Shown: piece by piece, positions 58,701 through 64,000 of the stretch
Layout: each line of letters starts with the position of its first letter
Position numbering within the stretch: position 1 is the first letter of the stretch
NCBI RefSeq assembly: GCF_024166365.1
Contig: NC_064834.1
Span: 52,556,001 to 52,620,000 of the forward strand
Length of the DNA stretch: 64,000 bases
Direction of reading: 5' to 3'
Source: Elephas maximus indicus
Lineage: Eukaryota; Chordata; Mammalia; Proboscidea; Elephantidae
Made by a program: the position numbers and the translations under genes
The notes under the pieces: generated by a model
Databases searched by the model: none
What the model was told of the DNA's origin: nothing
The model's input: only the letters and a program-made list of their open reading frames with translations

Positions 58701-61700
58701 TTTGGAGAAACTGAATCTGCTGAACTCTAAATGAAGGAAGAAAGTAAGAGCTTGCTATTCACTTTTTAAACTTAAAACAGCTATAAAATTCCTGACATGA
58801 AAAAATGTTTAAAACATTTTTTTCAAGCAGCTATTTTCAAGAGCTATGTTGAGAATTTCTACAGTGGTAAGAAAGTTGGAGTTCTACATGGAAACTTAGT
58901 AACCTCCAAATATATTCCAAATATTTAAAGAGGAAATACATCCTTGGCAGAAACCTAGAGAGCTATAACAATGAAATGTAGAACCTGTGGTACTGTAGAG
59001 ATGAACAGATGACAAGCATTTTTTGTGACCTTGAGTCCTTCAAACGGAAGCTGGGAAAGCAAGGAACACCCAAAGCCTTGGGACCTGTGACACAAACCAC
59101 CGCACCCTTCTCTGTCTGGATTTTCAAGCCAACAAGTTGAAAACTTCCTTGAAGTCAGGGAATATGTTTTTTTGGATGACTTTTAGAAACTACTGGGAAA
59201 ACACAGTCCTCAGCATTTGGTATTTTAGATTATAGCAATGAAGGAAAGTTTTATTAATTACAACAATTTGAAGTCCACTCCACAAAATGAGTGGTTTATC
59301 TTTCTTGACAAAAATCCCATTGAGTTGTTGGATGTGGCTTGTCAATTTATCAAGCATTAAAGTGATTTTAGGTGAGGATGTTTTTTGATTTGATCTTTCT
59401 TCCCCTTTTTGACGTTTTTAAGGTGAAAGACTTGGTTGCCAGGATACATGGAAAATGGCAAGAAATAATCCAGAACTGCCAGCCTACTCAGGTGTCATTT
59501 TATTAAATAGTTTTATTCTCATTTTTGCTAAATGGTACTTCCTCTAAGTGTTTGAAATAAAATACAACAGAGCACTTGTTTCTAAGTGTCTTCACATAAA
59601 GGGAAAACTCCAGTATAATACATGCAAATACATGGTTTGTATGTTTTTTTTAGTTTTTGTTTACTTTATATTAATTTATTTCTGGAGGCGATTAGAGCTC
59701 ATTTTTAAAATGTTACATTGCGTCAAATGAGAGTTAAGAGGAACTTTTTTTTTTAACAGCTTTATTGAGATAGAATTTATATACCATACATTTTACCCAT
59801 TTAAGGTGTACAAATGGTTTTTAGTATATTCACAGTTCTATAACCATTGCAGTGTAACTTTAGAACATTTCTGTCACCCCATAAAGAAACCCTGACAACC
59901 ACTAATCTACTTTCTGCCTCTATGGATTTGCTTATTCTGGGCATTTCATATAAATAGAATCATACACTGTGTGGCCTTTTGTGACTGACTTTTTTCACTT
60001 AGCATAATGTTTTCAAGGGTCACCTGTGGTGTAGCATGTATGTCCTTTTTATTGCTGAATAATATTCCATCGTATGGATATCCATTCAGTACATGGTAGA
60101 CTTTTGAATTGCTTCCACTTTTTGGCTATTATGAATATTTGTGTAGAAGTTCTTGTATGGACGTATATTTTGCAGTGAAAATACTTGGGTAAATATGAAA
60201 TGAAAACATCTTGGGTATATACCTAAGAATGGAATTGCTAGGTCATGTGGTAAACATTTTGAGGAACTGCCAAACTGTTTTCCAAAGTGGCTGCATTATT
60301 GCAGTAATGCATTGAGGGTTCGAACTCCTTCACATTCTTGGCAACACCTGTTACTGTCTCTTTTTTATTATAGCCATACTAGTGGGTGTGAGAAGTAATG
60401 TATTGAGGGTTCGAACTCCTTCACATTCTTGGCAACACCTGTTACTGTCTCTTTTTTATTATAGCCATACTAGTGGGTGTGAGAAGCCCTGCTGGTGTAG
60501 TGCGTTAGAGCTTGGCTGCTAACCAAAAAGTCGGCAGTTCGAATCCACTAGCTGCTCCTTCGAAACCCTGTGGGGCAGGTCTGCTCTGCCCTATAGGGTC
60601 ACTATGAGTCGGAATCAACTCTACATCAACAGGTTTAATGGGTTAGTGGATGTGAAACGTAGTCTCATTGTATTTTTAATTTACATTTTCCTAATGGCTA
60701 ATGGGTTGAGCATCTTTTCATGTGCTTATTAACAATTTCTGTAGCTTCTCTGAAGAACCGTCTTACAGAGTCTTTGCCCATTTTTTAATTTAGTTGTTCA
60801 TCTTTTTATTATTGAGTTGTAAGAGTTCTCAATATGTTCTGGATATGAGTCCTTTATATCTAATGATATATCCCTTATTAGATACATGTTTTACCAATTC
60901 CATTCTTTGGGTTGTATTTTCACTATTTTGATGGTATATGTAGCACAAAAGTTCGTAATTTTGATAAAGTCCAGTTTGTCTAAACTTTTCGTTTTATCAT
61001 TTGTGCTTTTGGTGACATCTAAAAAGCCATTGCCTAAAAGGAGCATTTTTTACACCTGCTATTAAGTTTGCCCTCCTGTTTCTATACAAACTAACTGATG
61101 TAGGATTGTCTAAAATGATGATTCTCAAATTTTAATATACATAGGAATCAACACTTGTTAAGTGCCATAGACCGCATGTGAGTGAGTAGAACTGCCCCAT
61201 AGATTGGCTCAGCTGTAATTTTTACTGGAGCAGATTGGCGGGTCTTTCTCCCATGGAGGTATGGAGCTGGTGGGTGTGTTCAAACTGCCAGCCTTTCGGT
61301 TAGCAGCCAAGCACTTAACCTTTGCACCACTAGGGCTCCTTAGGAATCACCTAGTAACTTGTTAAAATGCAATTCTGATTTCAGTAGGTCAGGGGTAGAA
61401 CCTAAATATTTGGCATTTCTAATAGGTTCTCAGATCCATGACAATGCTGCTAGTCCATGGACCACACTTTGAGTAGGAAGGATCTAGAGATTGCTTATAT
61501 CTTATATAAACATAACAGGAACACTGAAGATTAACTGGGAAAAGCAGTCTTGCTGTTTTATAGCATTTTGACTCTCTGGCTCTTGATGTTCTTTGTAAGA
61601 TATGCGTGTCCTTTTCGAGGTATCTTTGAGAAATCATGAGCTGTATTGTTTTAGTTTCTAGCCTCAGCAGACTTTAAGCTGGCCATTTTTGATGTGGCAT

Positions 61701-62058
61701 TAAAACAGAAAAGAATTTAATAGAAAACTGTATTAATCAGCTTAACATTTTACTTAATCTCCTTAAATATGACCCTCCAAGTGTGTGTGGTGGGAGAAAA
61801 ACATCCTGTACTTTAGGTTTTACTTGTTTCTTATTGTTAGACCACAGAATGAGAAACTTCAGTCTGATTACCATAAATTTTCAGAGAAATGTATAATATA
61901 AAAATTTTATTACTTTAATTATCAAAGCCCAGTGTCTAATGATTAGTAGTTTTGTAAGGATTAATTCATAATCTGATTAAAATTTCCTTCATCCTGGTTT
62001 TATTTATTTTTTCCTTTTCTAGGGGCAGCTTCATGACTTTTGGGTACCAGATTCTTAA
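19562..62058 (+). CDS. SLF2: SLF2 (FAM178A), SMC5-SMC6 complex localization factor 2; 20 coding exons
   Basis: Spliced CDS joins 19562-19701, 22282-22325, 22813-23546, 25559-25616, 29500-30488, 31478-31548, 33212-33334, 34174-34341, 35349-35451, 39797-39872, 40697-40838, 49761-49866, 50542-50718, 52488-52585, 53119-53206, 54711-54842, 55346-55423, 57069-57155, 59423-59491 and 62023-62058. Every intron is GT-AG, and all phases match, giving 3,519 nt or 1,172 residues; human SLF2 is about the same length. The family member works in the nucleus with SLF1 and RAD18, bringing SMC5/6 to stalled or crosslinked replication forks, and has been linked to silencing of extrachromosomal DNA. Visible parts: PIP-box-like motif (48-55), basic Ser/Lys-rich disordered half with KRKR (335-338), acidic CK2-type patch (about 600-619), coiled-coil-like charged stretch near 670-715, and helical C-terminal CANIN-type domain from about 720. 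I recognised the gene from its protein text. Confidence 0.96.
21157..21254. repeat. 49-bp perfect tandem duplication in SLF2 intron 1
   Basis: Two identical 49-bp units (21,157-21,205 and 21,206-21,254) starting ATTCATTTCTTACC. No mobile element is attached. Confidence 0.95.
21660..21790 (+). repeat. L2 fragment
   Basis: Phrase 'cattcagcaaacatttattg' followed by 'agatccctgtccttaag' is typical L2 3' sequence. Confidence 0.75.
21865..22045 (+). mobile_element. AfroSINE, 5'-truncated long form (intron 1)
   Basis: Begins inside the tRNA region (gtgctgctaaccagaagg) and keeps the long-form module and tail 'gggttgctgtgagttgg'. Confidence 0.88.
22282..22325 (+). CDS. SLF2: SLF2 exon 2 (44 nt)
   Basis: Acceptor TTTTCAG, donor GTATGT. 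Encodes the end of R47 to the start of D62, including [10 protein letters not shown], which resembles a PCNA-interacting (PIP) box. Its length is not a multiple of three, so skipping it would shift the frame. Confidence 0.94.
22813..23546 (+). CDS. SLF2: SLF2 exon 3 (734 nt)
   Basis: Residues 62-306, beginning [12 protein letters not shown]. Highly Ser/Lys/Arg-rich with many SP sites, predicted disordered. Ends at a codon boundary. Reading past the donor meets a stop at 23,637, so intron retention would give a truncated protein. Confidence 0.95.
23747..23795 (+). other. Candidate cryptic/poison exon in SLF2 intron 3
   Basis: 49 bases lie between a good acceptor (TTAATTTTTTCAG) and a consensus donor (GTAAGT). 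It stays open after exon 3 ([11 protein letters not shown]...), but joining to exon 4 brings a TGA in the new frame, so inclusion would trigger a premature stop. No expression evidence is available here. Confidence 0.35.
23883..24066 (+). mobile_element. MER5A-like hAT MITE (intron 3)
   Basis: Starts CAGTGGTTCTCAAAATAAGG and ends with the inverted form (ttagagacccactg); the interior 'gcagattctcaggcccc' is the MER5 signature. An imperfect 8-bp duplication flanks it. Confidence 0.88.
24246..24438 (-). mobile_element. AfroSINE, long form (intron 3)
   Basis: Reverse copy with 'attccaactcagcaacc', the module 'cttctttctcccatgg' and 'ttaaccactgtgccacc'. Confidence 0.9.
24462..24632 (-). mobile_element. 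AfroSINE, short form (intron 3)
   Basis: Second reverse copy just downstream of the previous one; contains a small internal TTAACC repeat before 'actgcaccaccagggctcc'. Confidence 0.9.
25559..25616 (+). CDS. SLF2: SLF2 exon 4 (58 nt)
   Basis: Residues 307-326 ([19 protein letters not shown]). Acceptor GTTAATAG, donor GTAGAA. Contains a short basic cluster (RKR, 313-315). Confidence 0.94.
26160..26300 (-). repeat. Old L1 relic (intron 4)
   Basis: Phrases 'acttataaaattcaagc'-like and 'gttaatagtttggtgtat' match reversed ancient L1 3' sequence. Confidence 0.5.
26353..26475 (+). repeat. MIR fragment (intron 4)
   Basis: 'taatagctaacatttattg' and 'gggcacttatgtgcc' are the start of a MIR; 'cagatgaaaaaacaagag' is the downstream part. 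Confidence 0.75.
26721..26774. other. Imperfect hairpin in intron 4
   Basis: AGTACAG+GAACAA pairs with TTGTTCC...CTGTACT, with an 8-base bulge and a loop of about 20 bases. Could be a MITE remnant or a folded RNA; no support beyond pairing. Confidence 0.4.
27638..27950 (-). mobile_element. tRNA-Gly-headed SINE (intron 4)
   Basis: Read in reverse it starts 'ttcagtggtagaatcc', 'ccttccacgtgggagacc', which is tRNA-Gly-like through the B box region, then runs into the same middle as the RTE 5' UTR (gactaagacagattaggaag) and the RTE-type 3' tail (ggaccaggcagcatttc). A tRNA gene is excluded because the acceptor stem cannot form. Confidence 0.8.
27962..28148 (-). mobile_element. AfroSINE, long form (intron 4)
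   Basis: Reverse copy with 'attccgactcatggtgacc', 'ggctgtaaatctttgtgg' and 'ctcttaggccaccaggctcc'. Confidence 0.88.
28393..28465 (-). mobile_element. AfroSINE 3' fragment (intron 4)
   Basis: Only the tail part is kept (gttccaactcatagcaacc ... gccctgtaggg). Confidence 0.75.
29500..30488 (+). CDS. SLF2: SLF2 exon 5 (989 nt, largest)
   Basis: Residues 326-655. Contains KRKR (335-338), a possible nuclear localisation signal, a long Ser/Lys/Pro-rich stretch with many potential SQ/SP sites, and the acidic [18 protein letters not shown] patch (600-618) that fits CK2 phosphorylation. The acceptor is a TAGCAG tandem, so use of the second AG (exon start 29,503) would drop one alanine. The antisense open frames over this exon are shadows. 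Confidence 0.95.
30675..30995. mobile_element. hAT-type MITE with perfect 8-bp duplication (intron 5)
   Basis: 321 bp with 14-bp terminal inverted repeats CAGTGGTCTCCAAA, flanked by CTGTAAAT on both sides (30,667-30,674 and 30,996-31,003). AT-rich interior with an A17 run; no transposase. Confidence 0.9.
31478..31548 (+). CDS. SLF2: SLF2 exon 6 (71 nt)
   Basis: Residues 656-679 ([23 protein letters not shown]). Acceptor CTTCTAG; donor GTTAGC is weak. Confidence 0.93.
32500..32760 (-). repeat. MIR (intron 6)
   Basis: 'ggttttaaatcccagctcc', 'gagcaagttacttagc', 'cataaaatgggattatag' and 'agtaagtgttcagtagg' are the classic MIR order in this orientation. A short (TGC)n follows. Confidence 0.85.
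33212..33334 (+). CDS. SLF2: SLF2 exon 7 (123 nt)
   Basis: Residues 679-720, charged and helical ([17 protein letters not shown]), then an acidic [13 protein letters not shown] end leading into the C-terminal domain. Confidence 0.95.
33660..34075 (+). mobile_element. Retroposed sequence with poly(A) tail, probably L1 3' end (intron 7)
   Basis: Ends CACAATAAAATATTA followed by a run of about 15 A, i.e. a polyadenylation signal plus tail. The text (gagaccggaggactccttg, aaactttcaccaaaaac) fits the 3' UTR of afrotherian L1 as I recall it. Not a coding gene. Confidence 0.6.
34174..34341 (+). CDS. SLF2: SLF2 exon 8 (168 nt)
   Basis: Residues 720-776, start of the conserved C-terminal CANIN-type domain ([20 protein letters not shown]). 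Acceptor follows a long C/T tract. Confidence 0.95.
34555..35000 (-). repeat. Unassigned old repeat (intron 8)
   Basis: Text such as 'aataacaatggcttaaac' and 'gaggtaggaagtccagg' recurs in mammalian genomes in my experience, but I cannot name the family. Confidence 0.4.
35349..35451 (+). CDS. SLF2: SLF2 exon 9 (103 nt)
   Basis: Residues 776-810 ([20 protein letters not shown]...KWLFR), part of the helical domain. Confidence 0.95.
35587..35742 (-). mobile_element. AfroSINE, short form (intron 9)
   Basis: Reverse copy, 'gaaacccattgccatcgag' to 'ttaaccactgcacagcc'. Confidence 0.92.
36200..36560 (+). repeat. L2 fragment (intron 9)
   Basis: 'ttgtgtgccaggcactgg', then 'gataaggtgaggtctgag' and 'gaacattccagacagaag' are in L2 order. 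Confidence 0.8.
36596..36641 (-). mobile_element. AfroSINE head fragment (intron 9)
   Basis: Only 'ccttttggttagcag' to 'tgccagggtttcc' remains. Confidence 0.65.
37370..38098 (+). mobile_element. RTE 3' fragment (intron 9)
   Basis: Covers the region after the reverse transcriptase to the 3' end (gattacacctcaatataaag ... gaatcgactcaaccgcacc, ACAATAACAACA). It contains a long T run at about 37,613-37,633 replacing normal RTE sequence. Confidence 0.9.
38470..38645 (-). mobile_element. RTE fragment, inverted duplicate (intron 9)
   Basis: The reverse complement closely matches 37,499-37,690, including the unusual AAAACAAA plus T-run plus GGAGGA lesion, pointing to copying from the neighbouring fragment. 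Confidence 0.85.
39550..39760 (-). repeat. MIR (intron 9)
   Basis: 'ggaaagagccctgacttc', 'tttaaattccagctcc' and 'gttgtaagtgttaaatg' follow MIR order. Confidence 0.75.
39797..39872 (+). CDS. SLF2: SLF2 exon 10 (76 nt)
   Basis: Residues 811-836 ([21 protein letters not shown]...). Confidence 0.95.
40697..40838 (+). CDS. SLF2: SLF2 exon 11 (142 nt)
   Basis: Residues 836-883 ([21 protein letters not shown]...[17 protein letters not shown]). Donor GTAAGT. Confidence 0.95.
40940..42010 (-). repeat. L1 relics (intron 11)
   Basis: Two blocks, about 40,940-41,150 and 41,535-42,010, resemble reversed L1 5'/3' untranslated text ('cctgtatacccttcatcc', 'gaacttgacattgatac', 'ccaccacagtcaac'). Confidence 0.6.
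42161..42228 (-). mobile_element. AfroSINE/RTE tail fragment (intron 11)
   Basis: 'ttgttagttgccatcaag' to 'tgttacagagtagaaatcc', a 3' fragment in reverse. Confidence 0.7.
43060..43890 (+). mobile_element. L1 ORF2 remnant (intron 11)
   Basis: Follows L1 ORF2 downstream of the reverse transcriptase (tttggaggttctgacc, 'acaaaattaataaaggg', 'ccatttacaatagcaag', 'aatagccaggaaag', 'cagtgtggtacggg'). Full of stops; not a gene. Confidence 0.8.
43898..44088. mobile_element. Tigger/pogo-like MITE (intron 11)
   Basis: 191 bp, starts CAGTAAAACCTGCAATAG and ends with the inverted form of CAGTGAAACCTATGAGAG, bordered by TA on both sides, the Tc1/mariner target. Confidence 0.8.
44205..44356 (-). mobile_element. 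AfroSINE, short form (intron 11)
   Basis: Reverse copy, 'aaacccattgccatggag' to 'ttaaccactaca'. Confidence 0.92.
44522..44735 (-). mobile_element. AfroSINE, long form, diverged (intron 11)
   Basis: Reverse copy with 'agttgccatcaagtcaac', 'tcaggcctttcttctgag' and head 'gttaactgtttgtaccacc'. Confidence 0.85.
45249..47108 (-). mobile_element. RTE LINE, 5'-truncated (intron 11)
   Basis: 1.86 kb in reverse. The frame 46,043-46,594 keeps recognisable reverse transcriptase text ([38 protein letters not shown]), and 45,347-45,979 continues the C-terminal part. Frameshifts separate the pieces. Its 5' end abuts an AfroSINE fragment. Confidence 0.92.
47112..47245 (+). mobile_element. AfroSINE long-form 3' fragment (intron 11)
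   Basis: 'actgcatgggagaaagatg', 'ctgtaaagatttacagcc' and tail 'ggttccctatgaatcag'. Confidence 0.85.
47725..48736 (+). mobile_element. RTE LINE, 5'-truncated (intron 11)
   Basis: About 1 kb from the reverse transcriptase thumb to the 3' end (ttatgagccagaattgac, ACAACAACA). Oriented opposite to, and 5' end towards, the copy at 45,249-47,108. The frame 47,910-48,209 keeps [20 protein letters not shown]. Confidence 0.9.
48737..48905 (+). repeat. MIR (intron 11)
   Basis: 'tgtgccgggcactgttctaa', 'attcccattttacaag' and 'ggttaagtaactttgccc' in MIR order. Confidence 0.85.
49500..49690 (+). repeat. L1 3' end (intron 11)
   Basis: 'gatggtggttacactag' and 'aattatacctcaataaaat' are the L1 3' terminus. 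Confidence 0.8.
49761..49866 (+). CDS. SLF2: SLF2 exon 12 (106 or 103 nt)
   Basis: Residues 883-918 ([21 protein letters not shown]...). The acceptor is CAGTAG, a NAGNAG tandem: the first AG gives VSSET, the second (exon start 49,764) gives VSET. Both keep the frame. As I recall it the human protein reads VSET here, which favours the second. Confidence 0.92.
50542..50718 (+). CDS. SLF2: SLF2 exon 13 (177 nt)
   Basis: Residues 919-977 ([19 protein letters not shown]...), hydrophobic helical segment of the C-terminal domain. Confidence 0.95.
50920..51200 (+). repeat. L2 fragment (intron 13)
   Basis: 'ggagctttcatcctagtcag', 'gaaggcctttctgaagtg' and 'acttttgagcagagac' are L2 3' sequence. Confidence 0.85.
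51217..51840. mobile_element. Tc1/mariner-type MITE (intron 13)
   Basis: 624 bp with CAGGCAGT at both ends in inverted form, diverged subterminal inverted sequence (cagcttacgaacgag / atgtccgacttaggg) and flanking TA dinucleotides. No transposase seen. Confidence 0.8.
51900..52085 (-). repeat. L1 relic (intron 13)
   Basis: 'ataatttcaaacatgcaag', 'gagaaaagaatgtaatg' and 'ggattattttgaagtaaa' match reversed old L1. Confidence 0.6.
52488..52585 (+). CDS. SLF2: SLF2 exon 14 (98 nt)
   Basis: Residues 978-1010 ([20 protein letters not shown]...NWTSRG). Strong T-rich acceptor. Confidence 0.95.
53119..53206 (+). CDS. SLF2: SLF2 exon 15 (88 nt)
   Basis: Residues 1010-1039 ([20 protein letters not shown]...). 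Confidence 0.95.
54261..54333 (+). repeat. Unassigned repeat, copy A (intron 15)
   Basis: Contains 'agtgccgttttgtctgctcc' and 'agcttttaccctaaat'; a diverged partner is at 55,255-55,324 on the other side of exon 16. Confidence 0.6.
54416..54583 (+). mobile_element. AfroSINE with 11-bp duplication (intron 15)
   Basis: Best-preserved copy in the window: TAGTGGTTAAGTG, GCAGTTCGAATCC and 'gggtcactgtgagtcgg', flanked by AGGAAAGCTAA (54,405-54,415 and 54,584-54,594). Confidence 0.97.
54711..54842 (+). CDS. SLF2: SLF2 exon 16 (132 nt)
   Basis: Residues 1040-1083 ([20 protein letters not shown]...LHLELEKQ). Donor GTATCC. Confidence 0.95.
55085..55250 (-). repeat. MIR (intron 16)
   Basis: 'ggttaaatgcttggctt', 'tggcaaatctcttatcc' and 'tgtaaactggggatgac' in MIR order. 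Confidence 0.7.
55255..55324 (+). repeat. Unassigned repeat, copy B (intron 16)
   Basis: 'taatgccgtttggtctcctcc' region and 'agcttttaccctgaat' parallel copy A at 54,261-54,333. It ends about 22 bases before the exon 17 acceptor. Confidence 0.6.
55346..55423 (+). CDS. SLF2: SLF2 exon 17 (78 nt)
   Basis: Residues 1084-1109 ([20 protein letters not shown]...). Confidence 0.95.
56110..56640 (-). repeat. L1 relic (intron 17)
   Basis: Text such as 'aaagtaaccaatgatt', 'aattcctagagaattc' and 'gaactgctaggtcaac' resembles reversed old L1. Confidence 0.55.
56668..56860 (+). repeat. Unassigned repeat, copy A (intron 17)
   Basis: Shares 'gtgttaaagg', 'gatttctgggtacttcatc' and 'gagctataaggtt' with a partner at 57,848-58,035. 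Confidence 0.6.
57069..57155 (+). CDS. SLF2: SLF2 exon 18 (87 nt)
   Basis: Residues 1110-1138 ([20 protein letters not shown]...). Donor GTAAGT. Confidence 0.95.
57848..58035 (+). repeat. Unassigned repeat, copy B (intron 18)
   Basis: Partner of 56,668-56,860 with 'gtgttaaagg', 'aatttctgggcactacatc' and 'gagctttaggtt', on the other side of exon 18. Confidence 0.6.
59423..59491 (+). CDS. SLF2: SLF2 exon 19 (69 nt)
   Basis: Residues 1139-1161 ([19 protein letters not shown]...). Confidence 0.95.
60303..60484. repeat. 91-bp tandem duplication inside L1
   Basis: Units 60,303-60,393 and 60,394-60,484 differ at one base (GCATTG versus GTATTG). Confidence 0.95.
60486..60638 (+). mobile_element. 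AfroSINE, short form (intron 19)
   Basis: 'agccctgctggtgtagtgcg', CAGTTCGAATCC and 'gggtcactatgagtcgg', inserted at the right edge of the duplicated L1 unit. Confidence 0.95.
61116..61475 (+). mobile_element. MER5-like MITE split by AfroSINE (intron 19)
   Basis: 'gatgattctcaaattttaat' to 61,150, resuming after the SINE with 'cacctagtaacttgttaaaa', 'gggtagaacctaaatatttgg' and 'accacactttgagtagg'. Confidence 0.75.
61151..61341 (-). mobile_element. AfroSINE, long form (intron 19)
   Basis: Reverse copy between two AGGAATCA repeats (61,143-61,150 and 61,342-61,349), interrupting the MER5-like element. Confidence 0.9.
62023..62058 (+). CDS. SLF2: SLF2 exon 20, coding end
   Basis: Last 11 residues [11 protein letters not shown] and stop TAA. 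Acceptor TTTTCTAG. The exon continues into the 3' UTR. Confidence 0.95.
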   Translation, partial: GQLHDFWVPDS

Positions 62059-64000
62059 GAGGAGTTGTAGCAGCACAAATGTGAACCAAGAGAAATTGAA
62101 CAAGAGCTTTTCCTAGAGGGGTAGAAAGGTTTACTACAGAATCCAGTGGAATCCTGAGAAAATATACTGCAAGTGTGCCACTTGACTATCTAGTACGAAG
62201 CTGGTAACGACAGAATTGCCATTTCTGAAGTGGATATGAAACATCATCTGCTTAATTGTTAAAGCAACTGGCCTTTCAAAGGAACAGAGTCCTGTGAAGG
62301 GAGGGGTGGAGCACAACAGCTAATCTAACCTGCCCCTCTTGTTGTAAGCAATTATCTTTTCTTGAATAGTATTTATGGTCCTTGGATAATCACAGGAAAT
62401 ATGTAAGAAAAGGGTTTGGACCAACCTGAGGGACTGAATGTGGAAACCAACACTAAGTTCCAGTTGAGTTTAATTTTCCCTCTTGGTTATTTTAGAGCAA
62501 AGGGGAAGCTTAGAACTGAGTTTAGTAACAAAAGGCATAAATATCTTCTGTGTTATAAACCACAGGGAGATTTTAATTCATGCATTTTTCTTCACTATTC
62601 AAGATTATAAATCCGTTAGCTTTTTAAAATACATTTAAAGAATTGAGAAACAGAAGTTTGGTGTATTGTCAGATCCCCTTAAGGGGGGAAGAGGTTAAGT
62701 TATAAAGTAGTGGCTGTTTTTATGCCAAAACATTCACATGCAGTTTGTTTTGGATTTCTTTTAGGTGCATATATTTTTTTAAATACTAATTAAATCTTAG
62801 AATCCTGGTTAAATCTTAGCATTTTGGCTTTTGGTAGCCATGTTACAGAAATCTGTATCGTTAAAGATCTGGACAAGTTTTCAAACACCTTGTTTTCATG
62901 AGTACATGACCTTGGCAGAGATCTGGATGGTGTTTATTTTGTGTGCGTGTGCGTGTGTGTTGTGTGGATGTGTGTAAGGGAGAGAAAGCACGTATACAAG
63001 CACATGTGTGCTTGTATTTTGAAGTTGTTGCACTTGAAAACCACAGCTGCTCTAAATTCTTAAACACTGGAAAGCCATCCTTTGGTTTAAATGGTGGAGG
63101 GTTAGTAGAAGCGCACGTGCTGGTCTTAGTCCAAGGGCCCTTTGAAGCCTTTGGAAGTGACATACCCTTACTAACTAACTGATTAATTCTTTTAAAGACT
63201 GAGTGTCCCTTTTAGGAGGGTTTGTTTCCTGAAAGCGAATGTCAGCTTTTTTTTTTTTCTCTGTTTTTTAATTTTAACTTGGGTGACGTTGCTCTCCTGA
63301 GCACCCTCATGTCCCCAGTTGTCGGGGGAAAGATGGGGAAGGGACCTGAACTTGATGTTTATGATTTGAGGGGGGAGAAAATAAATTTCAAAAAATGACC
63401 TTCTACCTCTAAGTTGAGGCTTAGAAGTAAAAAGCATCCTATCTTAAATTTATCATTTAAAATTGCCTAGTAACTTTTGAGCCCATGTGAAGCATTGAGC
63501 AGTTAGAAATCTTATGGAGAAGGCTTAAATAAATCCAGTTCCCAAGAACCCTGGCCAGATGAGGCTCCAAGAGTCAGATCAACAAAAGTTTTATTCTGTG
63601 TTGTGTTTACTGGTAAGAATATTATCTTGATGCTACCTCTCAAGGGTATTATTACAAAATGCCACTTATGGTTAAAGAGATAGATACAAAGAGTTATGTT
63701 TGACAGAAGCTTGAAACTCTAGCATCTATCTGCCCAACAATAGGGGCTTTCACCTGTAATTTATACTTTGTAGATACATTATTTGTGTGTAATTTTATAA
63801 GTGTTCATATTTTTCTCATTTTGCATTGTGTAAAGTGTACAAAATCTCAAAGTATAAAATACTGCTTATATTGCTTGTAATTACAGCGTGTAAATATTTT
63901 CTAATCGTGTACATTGATGGAGGACAAGTGGGTCATTCAGGTTTTTTTTTCTTTAAGTGACCCTTTTATATTGCAGCTTCAACAAGGTATCTGCCCATCA
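62059..64000 (+). other. SLF2: SLF2 3' UTR (end not determined)
   Basis: Sequence following the stop codon without splice signals or SINE insertions. AATAAA hexamers lie at 63,380-63,385 and 63,528-63,533; either could end the mRNA, or the UTR may run out of the window. A (GT)n stretch is at 62,938-62,977, and Pumilio-type UGUANAUA sites are at 63,769-63,776 and 63,889-63,896. Open frames here are not credible genes. Confidence 0.75.
62938..62977 (+). repeat. (GT)n microsatellite in 3' UTR
   Basis: Imperfect alternating GT/GC run. Confidence 0.85.

Larger units (their letters stand above)
59757..61060 (-). mobile_element. L1 3' region (intron 19)
   Basis: 'agctttattgagatagaatt', 'ccactaatctactttctg', 'gaataatattccatcg' and 'ggtatatacctaagaatgg' are the reversed L1 3' end. 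It is split by an AfroSINE and carries a 91-bp tandem duplication. Confidence 0.92.

Noticed and set aside
1..64000. CRISPR arrays, operons, phage or bacterial defence systems
   Set aside because: The window is mammalian nuclear DNA; no regularly spaced repeats or prokaryotic gene layout occur.

Overview
The window is mammalian nuclear DNA from an afrotherian, most likely an elephant or a close paenungulate. The evidence is at least 15 tRNA-derived SINEs of the Afrotheria-restricted AfroSINE type and several RTE-clade (BovB-like) LINE copies, all sitting in ordinary mammalian intron and intergenic sequence with MIR, L2, L1, MaLR-type LTR and hAT/Tigger-like relics. The species call is inference from repeat content.

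There is one protein-coding gene, SLF2 (FAM178A), on the + strand. A CpG-rich promoter lies at about 19.03-19.9 kb. I could place 20 coding exons between 19,562 and the stop codon at 62,056-62,058. All have GT/AG borders and their phases add up exactly to 3,519 nt (1,172 codons plus stop). The 3' UTR runs from 62,059 to beyond about 63.5 kb, possibly past the window edge. SLF2 links SMC5/6 to RAD18-SLF1 at damaged chromatin; the product has a basic, Ser/Lys-rich N-terminal half and a helical C-terminal CANIN-type domain.

Positions 1-19,000 are intergenic and I see no gene there. This stretch holds nested mobile elements: MaLR-like solo LTRs, one LTR inserted into an AfroSINE, a palindromic hAT-type MITE inserted into a MIR, and a near-full-length but dead RTE element (10,422-13,854) with a 10-bp target-site duplication, itself inserted in an older L1 and carrying an AfroSINE in its 5' UTR.

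The SLF2 introns hold further AfroSINEs, RTE fragments that form two sets of inverted repeats (introns 9 and 11), hAT and Tigger-like MITEs, an L1 with a 91-bp tandem duplication, and two pairs of unexplained diverged repeats that flank exons 16 and 18. I found no unknown gene system. The points most worth checking are a PIP-box-like motif encoded by the tiny exon 2, an upstream ORF overlapping the SLF2 start, two NAGNAG acceptors, a candidate 49-nt poison exon, and a modular relationship between the tRNA-Gly-headed SINE, an RTE-ends-only element and the full RTE.
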